A stretch of DNA of 64,000 nucleotides. Source: Salinibius halmophilus. GTDB taxonomy: Bacteria > Pseudomonadota > Gammaproteobacteria > Pseudomonadales > Natronospirillaceae. Positions 56,430 through 64,000 of the stretch are shown one piece after another. The translations under genes and the position numbers were made by a program. The DNA is taken from assembly GCF_003577475.1 (NCBI RefSeq), contig NZ_QPEP01000010.1, forward strand, positions 120,114 through 184,113, written 5' to 3'. Position 1 is the stretch's first letter. Every line of letters starts with the position of its first letter. The notes beneath the pieces were generated by a model. That model saw nothing but the letters and a program-made list of their open reading frames with translations, was not told the origin of the DNA and did not search any database.

Positions 56430-57122
56430 CTAATCACCACCAATACCAAACTGCATTAACTTAAATTCACCGTCTATTCGGTGGAAAGACATTCGAACTT
56501 CAGTTGGCGGACTGGCGTTTTCAAAGGCTACAAGCAATGTTGGACTAATGACTAAGTTCTCAGAATTATCCATACCAACTTCAACGGCTATAGTGTTTAC
56601 CTTTCTTGCTCTCCCCCAAGTAGATGTAGATGCAAGCATTTCATCTAAATCACGAAAGTAAGGCTTCGCTACTTCCGCGGCATTACTAATGACGAAGTTG
56701 AAGTCTTGTTCAACCATCTTATTCATTAATAGGATTAGCATTTTTTCAACATAAATAATATCGCTTTTGTATGCGCTTTGGGATTCATTAATATGGTTTA
56801 TCGCATTTGATAGAGCATCATCAAAGCGCCCACTGTTGAATGCCCAGGTTAAGCGCCATTCATTGAAACGATAGTTAAGAAATACATTTCCCTCTTCTAT
56901 GCTTGTCGGATATATTTCTAGTGCGGCTAGTTGATCTTGTGGTAAGCCTAAGAGCAATTTATCAAGGTAATCCTTGTTTAGCCTAGTAAAAGTATTTGCA
57001 ATAACCATATTCTCTTCAGTGGTGTCAAATATGTCTACTTGATACTTTTGTGTTGATAAATTGCTAACTCCACACCCGGTTAAAAATATAGTTAGAAGAA
57101 GAGCTATGTTTTGAAACCTCAT
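56430..57122 (-). CDS. Hypothetical lipoprotein, 230 aa
   Basis: The start at 57122 gives MRFQNIALLLTIFLTGCGVS, a lipoprotein signal with lipobox LTGC and acylated Cys17. The mature body is about 210 residues, acidic and helical, with NTFTRLNKDYLDKLLLGL and no domain I recognise. A β-rich C-terminal end (PPTEVRMSFHRIDGEFKLMQ) follows. The longer frame to 57314 has no family-like features. It lies between two RAYT copies and may be cargo carried with them. Confidence 0.75.
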   Translation of the reverse strand: MRFQNIALLLTIFLTGCGVSNLSTQKYQVDIFDTTEENMVIANTFTRLNKDYLDKLLLGLPQDQLAALEIYPTSIEEGNVFLNYRFNEWRLTWAFNSGRFDDALSNAINHINESQSAYKSDIIYVEKMLILLMNKMVEQDFNFVISNAAEVAKPYFRDLDEMLASTSTWGRARKVNTIAVEVGMDNSENLVISPTLLVAFENASPPTEVRMSFHRIDGEFKLMQFGIGGD

Positions 57123-57412
57123 AATATATGTCCGTATAATATCTGGCGAAAAATTATCACCCAAGGGTTTGAAGTACAGTCTGCATGTAGAATGCGAAGA
57201 ACCTATAAATGCAAATGCCCGGGTTCTGTGAGTGTCCGCACTGTTCGAAGGAAAGTTCTCTGGTGCCATAAAGGAATAGTGGAGACTATAAACCTTACTA
57301 CTGGTGAATAACAATAATTGCTATGACTTTCAAGGGTTGTAGGCACCACTAGCCCTCACGCAGCCTTCAACCTAAGGCTAAGAAGGTCACAGTTAGTTGA
57401 TGACCTCTCCAC

Positions 57413-57547
57413 TCAACGTTGTGGACCTGTTCGTAGTTGCACGTTGGCTTGTATTTCCGGGGCCTTTGCGACTAAAAAATCAATTAGAGCCCTGGCGCCC
57501 TTTGGTACGTTGCGTTGCTGATAGGCAACATAAGACAGTAGTGGGTC
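57413..57547 (-). pseudogene. C-terminal remnant of a LysR-type regulator
   Basis: On the minus strand 44 codons read in frame to a stop, with PLLSYVAYQQRNVPKGARAL then IDFLVAKAPEIQ, the usual ending of the LysR effector domain. An in-frame stop lies just upstream and no DNA-binding part is found, so it is a fragment. Nothing else gene-like is seen from 57123 to 57600. Confidence 0.5.
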
Positions 57548-57620
57548 TCACCGAGGCGATCCTTTAACTAACAACAACAGGTGATAGGCACTTTCAGAGC
57601 AACAACAGGGGACAACAACA

Positions 57621-57668
57621 TGGGACAGGCACTTTCAGGAAGCCCAATTTCAGCAGTACATTGGGCTT
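57621..57668. repeat. RAYT-type hairpin near the decayed copy
   Basis: GGGACAGGCACTTTC precedes AGCCCAAT...ATTGGGCTT, a third member of the hairpin family seen at 54872 and 54931. It marks the downstream edge of the second transposase copy. Confidence 0.65.
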
Positions 57669-57761
57669 TGTCACATCAAATCTTCGATTTTTGAACCTAA
57701 AGAAGCCGTCACTCAGCCGATAGTTCTCATTACCGTATTAATATTGGTAGCAGTTGTTGTC

Positions 57762-58185
57762 GTCTTCTGGTTTCATAAACCATGAGATATTGCTCAACCG
57801 CTTGCGCCAAGTCGCCAACGTGGCTTGGGCAATCTCTTTCACTTGTTGGTTGCCAGCAAGGTAGCGATCTACAGCTTTGCTACCAACAAACACTAGCTTT
57901 CAACGTTCGGCAATCTCTGCTTCGCTTAGGCTATCTGCCTCAGATTGGTTTATGTGTAAAACCAGATGGTAGTGATTCGACATGATTGCATAAGCCGCTA
58001 CGTCTACGCCGAAAAGCACTGGTCAGCAAGCGCACACGGCCGAGAATCCAAGCTCGCCTGTGTTCAAATGATTTTTCTGTTTGTTTATCCTCACCACACA
58101 AAAATGACCGCCGCACACAACGCTCAACGCAGTGATAGTAAGGCGTGATGTTAAGATTAATCTGTAGCTTGCGAGCAATGGTCAT
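57762..58185 (-). pseudogene. Decayed RAYT transposase copy
   Basis: The first about 55 codons match the intact copy nearly residue for residue ([20 protein letters not shown]), then a one-base insertion in the codons after TSAF shifts the frame, so the HUH region is read out of frame. Further in, an internal deletion joins the segment ending ISWFMK to PEDDNN, skipping most of the C-terminal half. It cannot encode a working enzyme. Confidence 0.8.
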
Positions 58186-58351
58186 AGTTTTACCTCTGCT
58201 ATTAAAAGTAGTGGTAAAATATACAGTTAACAACCAGTGCAGGGGAGCGTTAAATAAAATCCTGAAACATATGCTGATTAAGCTGATTTAGTTCCGTCAA
58301 AACTCCGTACAAATTGAATGTCTTGCTTAAGTGATCTACAATTCGTTTAGT

Positions 58352-58368
58352 TACGGCAATGTTCCGTA
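58352..58368 (+). promoter_or_regulatory. Candidate operator of the TacAT-type pair
   Basis: TACGG and CCGTA face each other 7 nt apart, 13 nt before the antitoxin start. A related CTCCGTACA lies at about 58300. DUF1778 antitoxins usually repress their own promoter, so this is a plausible autoregulatory site. Confidence 0.5.
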
Positions 58369-58381
58369 CATAGGAGGAATT

Positions 58382-58651
58382 ATGGCAACTGCACGTTTAG
58401 ACATTCGATTAGACGAAGAAATAAAAGCTAAGGCAGAGAAAGCATCTGCTTTGCTAGGCCTAAAGAGCTTAACTGAGTATGTCGTTCGGTTGATGGATGA
58501 AGATGCAACGCATGTTATTAAGGAACATGAGAGCATTGTGGTTAGTGCCGATGTTTTTGGCCAGTTTGTTACCGCTTGCGACAAAGCAAAAGCCCCTAAT
58601 TCGGCACTTGTCGAAGCCGTTCAGTTCACCAAAGAGCAGGGCATTAAGTGA
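58382..58651 (+). CDS. DUF1778 antitoxin (TacA-type)
   Basis: An 89-residue DUF1778 protein, ATG at 58382 after a perfect AGGAGG. The N-terminus MATARLDIRLDEEIKAKAEK is the ribbon-helix-helix start of this family, and the C-terminus (SADVFGQFVTACDKAKAPN) is the flexible toxin-binding tail. It should bind DNA at its own promoter and neutralise the GNAT toxin encoded next. It overlaps the toxin gene by 4 nt (GTGA). Confidence 0.9.
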   Translation: MATARLDIRLDEEIKAKAEKASALLGLKSLTEYVVRLMDEDATHVIKEHESIVVSADVFGQFVTACDKAKAPNSALVEAVQFTKEQGIK

Positions 58652-59184
58652 GTTGGGGTAAGGCGTTTATTGAACTGAATAAGTTGGACCACGATCGAAA
58701 CTCATTCGATTGTGGCGAGGATGAGCTAAACACGTTCATCAAAACCCAGGCTGCGAAGCATATGCAGGCTGGCATTAGTCGCACCATGGTTCTACCAAGC
58801 GCTCAGCCGCTATTGAACAAAAAGCATGCCATTTGCGCGTTCTACAGCGTAGCGCCAAGCTCGATTAGCCGAGAAGCTTTGCCGGCTAACTTAGCTAAAA
58901 AACTGCCAAAGTATCCTGTGCCTGTGTTCCTCCTCGCACAGCTCGCCGTACACAAAGAATTTCATGGCTCGGGATTGGGGAAAGTTAGCCTAGTGCGTGC
59001 CTTAAAGTACTTATGGGATGTTAATCATCACATGCGAGCTTATGCAATCGTAGTGGATTGTTTAACCGACTCAGCACAGTCGTTTTACAGCAAATACGGA
59101 TTCGAGGTTCTGTGTGAGCATAACGGGCGAACCCGAATGTTTATGCCTATGAAGACGGTTGCTCAACTGTTTGAGAATAACTAG
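58648..59184 (+). CDS. GNAT toxin (TacT-type)
   Basis: A 178-residue GNAT acetyltransferase toxin starting with GTG at 58648. Such enzymes acetylate aminoacyl-tRNA and stop translation. The acetyl-CoA segment is VFLLAQLAVHKEFHGSGLGK (R/Q-x-x-G-x-G/A core near residue 107), and FYSKYGFEVL with a late aromatic residue follows, as in TacT. The antitoxin gene directly precedes it. The target tRNA is unknown here. Confidence 0.9.
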   Translation: MSWGKAFIELNKLDHDRNSFDCGEDELNTFIKTQAAKHMQAGISRTMVLPSAQPLLNKKHAICAFYSVAPSSISREALPANLAKKLPKYPVPVFLLAQLAVHKEFHGSGLGKVSLVRALKYLWDVNHHMRAYAIVVDCLTDSAQSFYSKYGFEVLCEHNGRTRMFMPMKTVAQLFENN

Positions 59185-59332
59185 GCACAGGCACTCTCAA
59201 TACCAGCTTCCAAGGGAAGTCACTTCCAGAAAACACTATTTTATCTGCTGGTTTGACTTTGTTGCATTAAATCTGCGGGTCTAGCCAAAACTACTAGCAA
59301 AATACTACTAGGGACAGTCACTGGAATATCCA

Positions 59333-59560
59333 ATTGTTGAAAACCAGCTGGCCGAAGGGTTGGAGTTAGTTGAGCAAACGATTGCTCGACTGGGGCGGCA
59401 AGGTTTGTCTAGGCATGAGTCGGTTCATGCTGTGGCTGCTGTGTTGTCGGATGATGTTTTTAAGGTGGTTGCAGGGGAGCTCGATTCTTTTTCAGTGAAA
59501 AAGTATCGCGGAAAGCTAACCAAGCTAACCGCGAAGCGCTGGAAAAAAGGTCAAATCTAG
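59333..59560 (+). pseudogene. C-terminal fragment of an unknown gene family
   Basis: The frame reads IVENQLAEGLELVEQTIARL, with RHESVHAVAAVLSDD after it, and ends in a basic tail (RGKLTKLTAKRWKKGQI). Its first about 100 bp are nearly identical to the middle of the gene at 63213, but the N-terminal half is missing and is replaced by a GGGACAGTCAC box. It is therefore a 5'-truncated copy. The family is not one I can name. Confidence 0.65.
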
Positions 59561-59636
59561 CAGTCTGCTGCCAGGCAAAGCGGCGCCACAAATTGTGGTG
59601 CCGCAAGCCAATCAGAGCGAACTAACAATAACTAAA

Positions 59637-60953
59637 CTAAGGGCAGCTAGTGCCTGGCGCTGGGCCATTGTGAATTTTCTCTAGCGTTTGATAAATGGTC
59701 AGCGTTTGGTTTGCCATGGCTCGCCCACTGCTAGTTCGTGCATTGGCGGTCATCCAGTCGAGTGGTGTTCTGCCGTTGGCGTCTCGTGGCCGGCGATGCG
59801 GGCATTCTTGCCAGATAAGCTCTGCAATTTGCGCTAGGTCGCGAGAGTAGGCAAAACTTCCGGTATAGGTTTTGGCATTGGCGATTTTATGCAGAATGTG
59901 GTTGCCGCTAGTATCGTAAATGTCGACATTCGCGCCGGCGGCCAGCAAGGCCTTCACCGCGCCTACATTTTGATAATCGACTGCTACCCACAGAGCTGTG
60001 TGGCCTCGCGACGACTGTCGATTTACATCGTTGGCAAAGCCATTGGCGATCATTTCATTTATGGTGGCTTCATCCGCCTCAACTGCTGCCATTGCTAGGT
60101 TTGCGTAGGTTTTTTTCGGCACCGGTGTGGGCGCCGCCATTTGTGCACCGGCTGCTTCTAGCATGGTAACGACCTCAGTGCAGTTTACTCGTTTTGCTAA
60201 GTCGAGCGGAGTAGGGCCGCCATTATGGCTAGCGTTTAAGTTAGCACAGGCGTTGATCAGTGCTTGCATGAACTCAGGTTTGCAGTTGTAGGCAGCGCGG
60301 CTTACCGTTGAGCCCCATACCGTTTCGGAAGCGAAGTTGCTGTACGGCAAACCAGTGCCAGAAGAAATTTCGTCGGGGTTATAGCCGTCTTGCAGTGCTT
60401 TAGTGAACTTTTCTAGGTCGTTATTGTGCAACCAAAGGTTTAAGAAACCATCATCGTTTTTGCGGCTAGGGCAGGTGTTACTCGCTGATTCAGTAACGGT
60501 GACATAGCAAGTTTTTTGCACGTTCGGCACCGGATCAGCCACGCCTAAGGGCTGTGGCATGCAAACAAAGCTGCCAGTGCCTTGTATGTCTACATAGGTA
60601 TTATTGGCACCATAAACACCACGCCAAGTGCCTGAAATGTCACATTGCTCACCATCTACACCGCATGGCATCAGCCCATCGAGCACTGTTGTGTTTTTGA
60701 TGTAGCAGGTTTTTTTCACATTTGGCACCGGGTCGGCAATGCCAAACGTTTGAGGTAAGCAGGTAAAGCTGCCCGTACCGCTAATTTCGGCGAACGTATT
60801 GTTGGCACCGTAATAACCTGTCCAATTATCATTGGTGGTGCAAACACCAAAATCATCGGCGCAGCTGGCAAACCCCTCGGGTACCGTATTAACCATCGCC
60901 ACCGAGGGCACTGCGATAAATAGAAGCAGCAAGCTACTGAAATGTTTCAACAT
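59637..60953 (-). CDS. Secreted ankyrin-repeat protein with Cys-rich repeats
   Basis: A 438-residue exported protein. A signal peptide (MLKHFSSLLLLFIAVPSVA) is followed by two tandem units of about 55 residues with the pattern W-x-G-x-YGANNT, GTGSF-x-C and ADPVPNV-x-K-T-C-Y. Then come ankyrin repeats (ASHNGGPTPLDLAKR, QSSRGHTALWVAVDYQN, DTSGNHILHKIAN, DANGRTPLDW). Even cysteine count and export suggest disulfides. Ankyrin proteins are binding scaffolds, but the partner is unknown. I do not recognise the Cys-rich unit. Confidence 0.82.
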   Translation of the reverse strand: MLKHFSSLLLLFIAVPSVAMVNTVPEGFASCADDFGVCTTNDNWTGYYGANNTFAEISGTGSFTCLPQTFGIADPVPNVKKTCYIKNTTVLDGLMPCGVDGEQCDISGTWRGVYGANNTYVDIQGTGSFVCMPQPLGVADPVPNVQKTCYVTVTESASNTCPSRKNDDGFLNLWLHNNDLEKFTKALQDGYNPDEISSGTGLPYSNFASETVWGSTVSRAAYNCKPEFMQALINACANLNASHNGGPTPLDLAKRVNCTEVVTMLEAAGAQMAAPTPVPKKTYANLAMAAVEADEATINEMIANGFANDVNRQSSRGHTALWVAVDYQNVGAVKALLAAGANVDIYDTSGNHILHKIANAKTYTGSFAYSRDLAQIAELIWQECPHRRPRDANGRTPLDWMTANARTSSGRAMANQTLTIYQTLEKIHNGPAPGTSCP

Positions 60954-61206
60954 GATGTTTTCTCGAGCTGGTAAGTCGTTGTTATGGCTGCCTATGAAGG
61001 CAGCTTAATTCTAGCCGAAAAAATTGAAACGAATATCTATTTTGATTGATTCTAAGGTTAGCGACGCACCACCGGATAGGCATGGAGAAGGTAGCCGGTT
61101 TTAGAAAGCTAGGGTATCCACGTTGATTCTGAAGTTGGGAGTGAACAACCGTGTCGCTAATGATAACGTTGTTTCCCAAATTAGTTACAGAATGAAAAGT
61201 GAGCGC

Positions 61207-61626
61207 ATGACACAGCATAATTCAAAAGAGCGTTGGGAGCAGCGGTTCGAAAACTACCAGCGAGTGTTGAAGCAGTTGAATCTTGCGTTGGTTGAGTATG
61301 ATGACAATGCCCCTAATTTGATCAAAGAAGGCATACTTCAACGATTTGAGTTTACGCATGAGCTGGCATGGAAGGTGTTGAAAGATTACTTGGAGTTTGA
61401 AGGTCATCAGAATATCACCGGCTCACGTTCAGCCGTTCGCCTAGCATTTAATGTTGGACTGGTTGAAGAAGGCCAAACTTGGATGGATATGATCGAAAGT
61501 CGCAATCGAACAGTCCATGCTTACGATGAGTCGGTACTGGTCACCGAGCTGGCAAAAGTTAGGAACGCCTACGCAAAGTGTTTTAATCAGTTTGAGCAAA
61601 AAATGGTTCCATTATGTACGGGCTAG
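61207..61626 (+). CDS. HEPN toxin-like protein (HepT / HI0074 type)
   Basis: A 139-residue all-helical protein of the nucleotidyltransferase-substrate-binding (HI0074-like HEPN) family. The HEPN R-x4-H motif appears as SRNRTVHAYDES near residue 100. In HEPN-MNT pairs the HEPN member is an RNase toxin. ATG 61207 (MTQHNSKERW) is preferred over upstream starts. It overlaps the MNT gene by 13 nt, confirming a coupled pair. Confidence 0.85.
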   Translation: MTQHNSKERWEQRFENYQRVLKQLNLALVEYDDNAPNLIKEGILQRFEFTHELAWKVLKDYLEFEGHQNITGSRSAVRLAFNVGLVEEGQTWMDMIESRNRTVHAYDESVLVTELAKVRNAYAKCFNQFEQKMVPLCTG

Positions 61627-61913
61627 ACGATTCTTTACTTAGCCGTTTGACAAGCCTGTTTGCCAACTACCCAGAAATTGAAAAAGTAATTTTGTTTGGC
61701 TCACGCGCAAAGGGCACATTCCGCAATGGTTCCGATATCGATCTGGCCATTGTGGCAAAAAGCGAAATTAACTTTGGCAAACTGGACGATGACATCGACC
61801 AACTAAATAGTCCTTACTTATTTGATTTGGTTGACTATCAAACAATTCGAAACCTCAATCTTCTTGCACACATATCAGACTTTGGGCAAACGCTTTACCA
61901 GTGCAGTGATTGA
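61614..61913 (+). CDS. MNT-domain antitoxin (minimal nucleotidyltransferase)
   Basis: A 99-residue minimal nucleotidyltransferase. The catalytic motif is LFGSRAKGTFRNGSDIDLAI (G-S-x10-D-x-D) near residue 30. In this type of toxin-antitoxin module the MNT protein adds AMP to the HEPN toxin and silences it. The short overlap with the upstream HEPN gene is typical. No other partner is nearby. Confidence 0.88.
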   Translation: MYGLDDSLLSRLTSLFANYPEIEKVILFGSRAKGTFRNGSDIDLAIVAKSEINFGKLDDDIDQLNSPYLFDLVDYQTIRNLNLLAHISDFGQTLYQCSD

Positions 61914-62096
61914 TACTTGAGGGCGAACAATGACTGAAACAAGGTAGTCGATTTGTTGCAAGCGTTAGGCTTGGCGTCAAAAAAAATGATGCTTTGATAT
62001 CTCTGGCTAATCGGGTACACCTATAACTCGTGCTCTTTTTAAATTTATTACTGTTGAGGTATAGGTGCCAACGCCGAACCCTCAAACTGGCGCTCG

Positions 62097-62960
62097 TCAG
62101 TCTATTGCTTCACTGGTGTAAGCCTGAATCATTTCTTGGCGCTCGCGCTCTTCTTCAATGACTGCTTCAATGTCTTGTAGCATGGCCTCTACATCGGTGG
62201 TGCCGTGGTTATCCTCAAAGGTACCGGTTAACACCGTCGTCGGTGTGAGTTCACCTTCTTCATATAATGCCCACATTTCTTTGGCGTACTGGGTTTGCAT
62301 GAGTGCCGGGGCGAACTGGCTGTAGTAGCGTCGAATGGTGTTGACGTCGCGAGTGAACATGGCTTGCGCGTTGTTATTGGCGGCGGCGTCTACAGCTTGT
62401 GGTAAATCAATGATCACTGGGCCTTCATCGTTTACCAATACGTTAAATTCAGATAAGTCGCCATGCACAATGCCTTCGCAAAGCATTAGCTTGATGTAGT
62501 GCACCATCAGCTCGTAGTCTTCAACGGCTTGCTCTGCCGACATGGTGACATCACCTAGTCGTGGTGCTACATCACCGTCTTCATCTGTCACTAGCTCCAT
62601 TAACAGCACACCGTCCACACATCCGTAGGTTTTGGGTACCCGAACGTTGGCGTAGTGTAAGCGGGAGAGGGCGTCTATCTCGGCATTTTGCCATACTTCT
62701 TCCTGCTGTTGGCGGCCGTAGTTTGACCGCTTCTGCATCGCTCGCGCTTGGCGGCTGTTGCGTGCCTTTCGGCCTTCCTGATATTGGGCCGCTTTTTTAA
62801 AACTGCGCTTTTTGGCATCTTTATATACTTTAGCGCAGCGGCTCTCGTCGCCGCAGCGTACAATAAAGATGTCCGCTTCTTTGCCACTCATTAAGCGGCC
62901 TATAACGGCATCTATGAAACCCTCTTCTATGAGTGGTTGCAGGCGCATGGGTATTTTCAA
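62097..62960 (-). CDS. RIO-type serine/threonine kinase
   Basis: About 287 residues of the RIO1-like atypical kinase family found in many gammaproteobacteria. The nucleotide-binding stretch is LMSGKEADIFIV near residue 25 with CAKVYKDAKKRSFKKA; the catalytic loop is VHGDLSEFNVLV near residue 165 and the metal-binding IIDLPQAVD follows. A TTG at 62960 gives LKIPMRLQPLIEEG, which aligns with a remembered Pseudomonas relative; ATG 62948 is the alternative. The role of bacterial RIO kinases is poorly known. The 183-nt gap to the MNT gene shows no gene. Confidence 0.85.
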   Translation of the reverse strand: MKIPMRLQPLIEEGFIDAVIGRLMSGKEADIFIVRCGDESRCAKVYKDAKKRSFKKAAQYQEGRKARNSRQARAMQKRSNYGRQQQEEVWQNAEIDALSRLHYANVRVPKTYGCVDGVLLMELVTDEDGDVAPRLGDVTMSAEQAVEDYELMVHYIKLMLCEGIVHGDLSEFNVLVNDEGPVIIDLPQAVDAAANNNAQAMFTRDVNTIRRYYSQFAPALMQTQYAKEMWALYEEGELTPTTVLTGTFEDNHGTTDVEAMLQDIEAVIEEERERQEMIQAYTSEAID

Positions 62961-63212
62961 GGGAAGGTGCTCTCGCAAGTTAATGAGTTGGTGCGACTAT
63001 AAACCTATCTACTCAGTTAGCAAAATTTAGTAAGCGTTGACCACTTATCTACGCATATGGATTGTGATGGGAGAGCCCGCTAAGTTGGTTTGTGAAACTC
63101 GTTCAGCTTGCAGATGCAGGTTTGTGTGTTATCGCCTAGGGTTCGATATACTTGGGTGCATAGCACTTTTAGTAACGCTTTGAGCAGCTTAAATGCCAAG
63201 TATGGCGATTTT

Positions 63213-63500
63213 ATGGACGCCTATAATCCCGACACCGCTATCGGAGCCAATGCATGGCTTGCTTTGGATGAAACGCAGCGAATTGACCTTGTTGAGGCTT
63301 ATCACAGGCCTATTGAACGTGGTATGGATGATGACGCGCTTAAGATGCATTCGTTGCTGCATGTAATTGTTGAAAACCAGCTGGCCGAAGGCTTGGAATT
63401 AATTGAGCAAACGGTTGCTCGACTGGGGCGGCAAGGTTTGTCTAGGCATGAGTCGGTTCACGCAGTGGCTGCTTATGAGCGTAGTTTAGCGCTACATTAA
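63213..63500 (+). CDS. Unknown protein, C-terminally truncated copy
   Basis: A frame of about 95 residues beginning MDAYNPDTAIGANAWLALDE. Residues 50-85 match the fragment at 59333 (IVENQLAEGLELIEQTVARL, then HAVAA), but after that the sequence diverges into YERSLALH and a stop. The two copies together suggest a full-length gene of about 130 residues of a family I cannot name, with conserved His in HSLLHVIVENQ and RHESVH. No good Shine-Dalgarno decides the start. Upstream 62979-63212 shows no gene. Confidence 0.5.
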   Translation: MDAYNPDTAIGANAWLALDETQRIDLVEAYHRPIERGMDDDALKMHSLLHVIVENQLAEGLELIEQTVARLGRQGLSRHESVHAVAAYERSLALH

Positions 63501-63577
63501 GTTGTCGCCAGTTGCCGCTAACGTAGCTGTTCGTGCTAAGCTCTCAAACACATCAGTTAGTGAAGACCTCATCCCCT

Positions 63578-63889
63578 ATGGAACTCTATATTCTTATCGC
63601 GTGTGACCGCTTAGAAGAAGCCCAAGAAAACAAACTAAAAGCAGACTTGCCTGCTATCCAGGCTAGGCTGCAATCATACGCCGAAGATTGTGCGTTTGCT
63701 GATGGCAAGTTCATTAACGAGTGCGACAGTGAGTTCTGTGATGATTGGCAGTTAGGTATTAGCCAACGAATAAAGAAAAAACCGCAGTTGAAGTTTCCAA
63801 TCGAGTTCTTTAACGACCTTGCCAAAGAGTTCAAAGTAGATTGCGAAGTGGGCGAAATTGAGGACGGTCAGCGCAACCCTGCCCTATAG
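63578..63889 (+). CDS. Hypothetical protein, 103 aa
   Basis: I do not recognise this protein. It is soluble, acidic and begins MELYILIACDRLEEAQENK. Four cysteines are spread along it (ACDR, EDCA, NECDSEFCDDW). The start at 63578 is chosen over an upstream TTG-led frame, without a convincing Shine-Dalgarno. It lies between a truncated gene and an insertion-sequence start, so its intactness is uncertain. Confidence 0.5.
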   Translation: MELYILIACDRLEEAQENKLKADLPAIQARLQSYAEDCAFADGKFINECDSEFCDDWQLGISQRIKKKPQLKFPIEFFNDLAKEFKVDCEVGEIEDGQRNPAL

Positions 63890-63928
63890 GTCAACATAGT
63901 TTGCACATAAACCTGTGTAGAGAGAACT

Positions 63929-64000
63929 ATGAACCGATACGCACCAGAACGTAAAGAAGCCATCCTCAAAAAATTGGCACCACCGAACAATATGTCCGTC
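63929..64000 (+). CDS. Insertion-sequence transposase, 5' end only
   Basis: Twenty-four codons from an ATG at 63929 (MNRYAPERKEAILKKLAPPN...) run off the window. The start resembles the helix-turn-helix subunit of IS3-type transposases. The GAGAGA before the ATG is a possible Shine-Dalgarno. The IS left end should lie in 63890-63928. Confidence 0.6.
   Translation, partial: MNRYAPERKEAILKKLAPPNNMSV

Noticed and set aside
63470..63540. attC-like imperfect palindrome after the truncated gene
   Set aside because: Some GTTGCC/AAC pieces recall integron cassettes, but neighbouring genes lie on both strands, no integrase is visible, and no second matching site was found.

Overview
The window reads as a chromosomal segment of a marine-type gammaproteobacterium. 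The evidence is the gene set and the neighbourhoods: tusDCBE next to yccA, rapA, uup, nadK-yeaC-DUF2797-pepN, and a fadBA / topA / DUF72 / sulA-like block whose order recalls the Pseudomonas lexA-sulA-topA-fadAB neighbourhood. I cannot name a genus from sequence alone. Bases 1 to about 49,650 are densely packed housekeeping genes of even base composition. From about 49,650 to the end the window is an accessory region with a defence operon, REP-type transposase copies, toxin-antitoxin pairs, gene fragments and the start of an insertion sequence.

Core part. 0-5.7 kb: glpX, a DegV protein, gltX, two identical tRNA-Ala(GGC) genes followed by tandem degenerate copies of the tRNA 3' end, a GNAT enzyme, a tiny CPXCG-type protein and a DUF3817 membrane protein. 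5.7-15 kb, leftward: the tusDCBE tRNA thiolation relay with yccA, then rapA and an RND efflux pump with its adaptor. 15-25.7 kb: the ABC-F protein Uup, the fatty-acid oxidation complex fadBA, topA, a DUF72 protein and a SulA-like SOS division inhibitor with a LexA-like box. 25.8-31.5 kb: a GyrI-like ligand-binding protein, an eda-GH20 hexosaminidase pair, a CBS protein and the sulfite/nitrite reductase cysI with its DUF934 partner. 31.5-40.4 kb: a divergent KamA-like radical SAM enzyme behind a palindrome-rich leader, a lipase-like protein, a PagL-type lipid A deacylase, metH, a TSUP transporter and nfuA. 40.5-49.6 kb: two tandem paralogous diguanylate cyclases sharing an unfamiliar periplasmic domain, a DnaJ-domain protein, YeaD mutarotase, then nadK, yeaC, a DUF2797 protein and pepN.

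Accessory part. The main find is a three-gene leftward operon at 49,647-54,706: a 1,136-residue sensor kinase with a large helical N-terminal region, a stand-alone receiver protein, and a receiver fused to a purine-nucleoside-phosphorylase-like domain. Genes overlap by 4 nt or abut, and the large gene is visibly AT-rich. This is the architecture of Detocs (dtcA-dtcB-dtcC), the phosphorelay anti-phage system whose effector is an ATP nucleosidase. It is therefore probably a divergent member of a described family, not a new system. Downstream lie an intact REP-associated tyrosine transposase with its hairpins, a lipoprotein, a LysR-regulator remnant, a decayed second transposase copy, a DUF1778-GNAT (TacAT-type) toxin-antitoxin pair, two complementary fragments of one unknown gene family, an ankyrin protein with Cys-rich repeats, a HEPN-MNT toxin-antitoxin pair, a RIO-type kinase and the first codons of an insertion-sequence transposase cut by the window end.

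Regulatory sites given here (promoters, terminators, operators, palindromes) were read by eye, and starts were chosen from Shine-Dalgarno spacing, overlaps and remembered family alignments. No database search was run.
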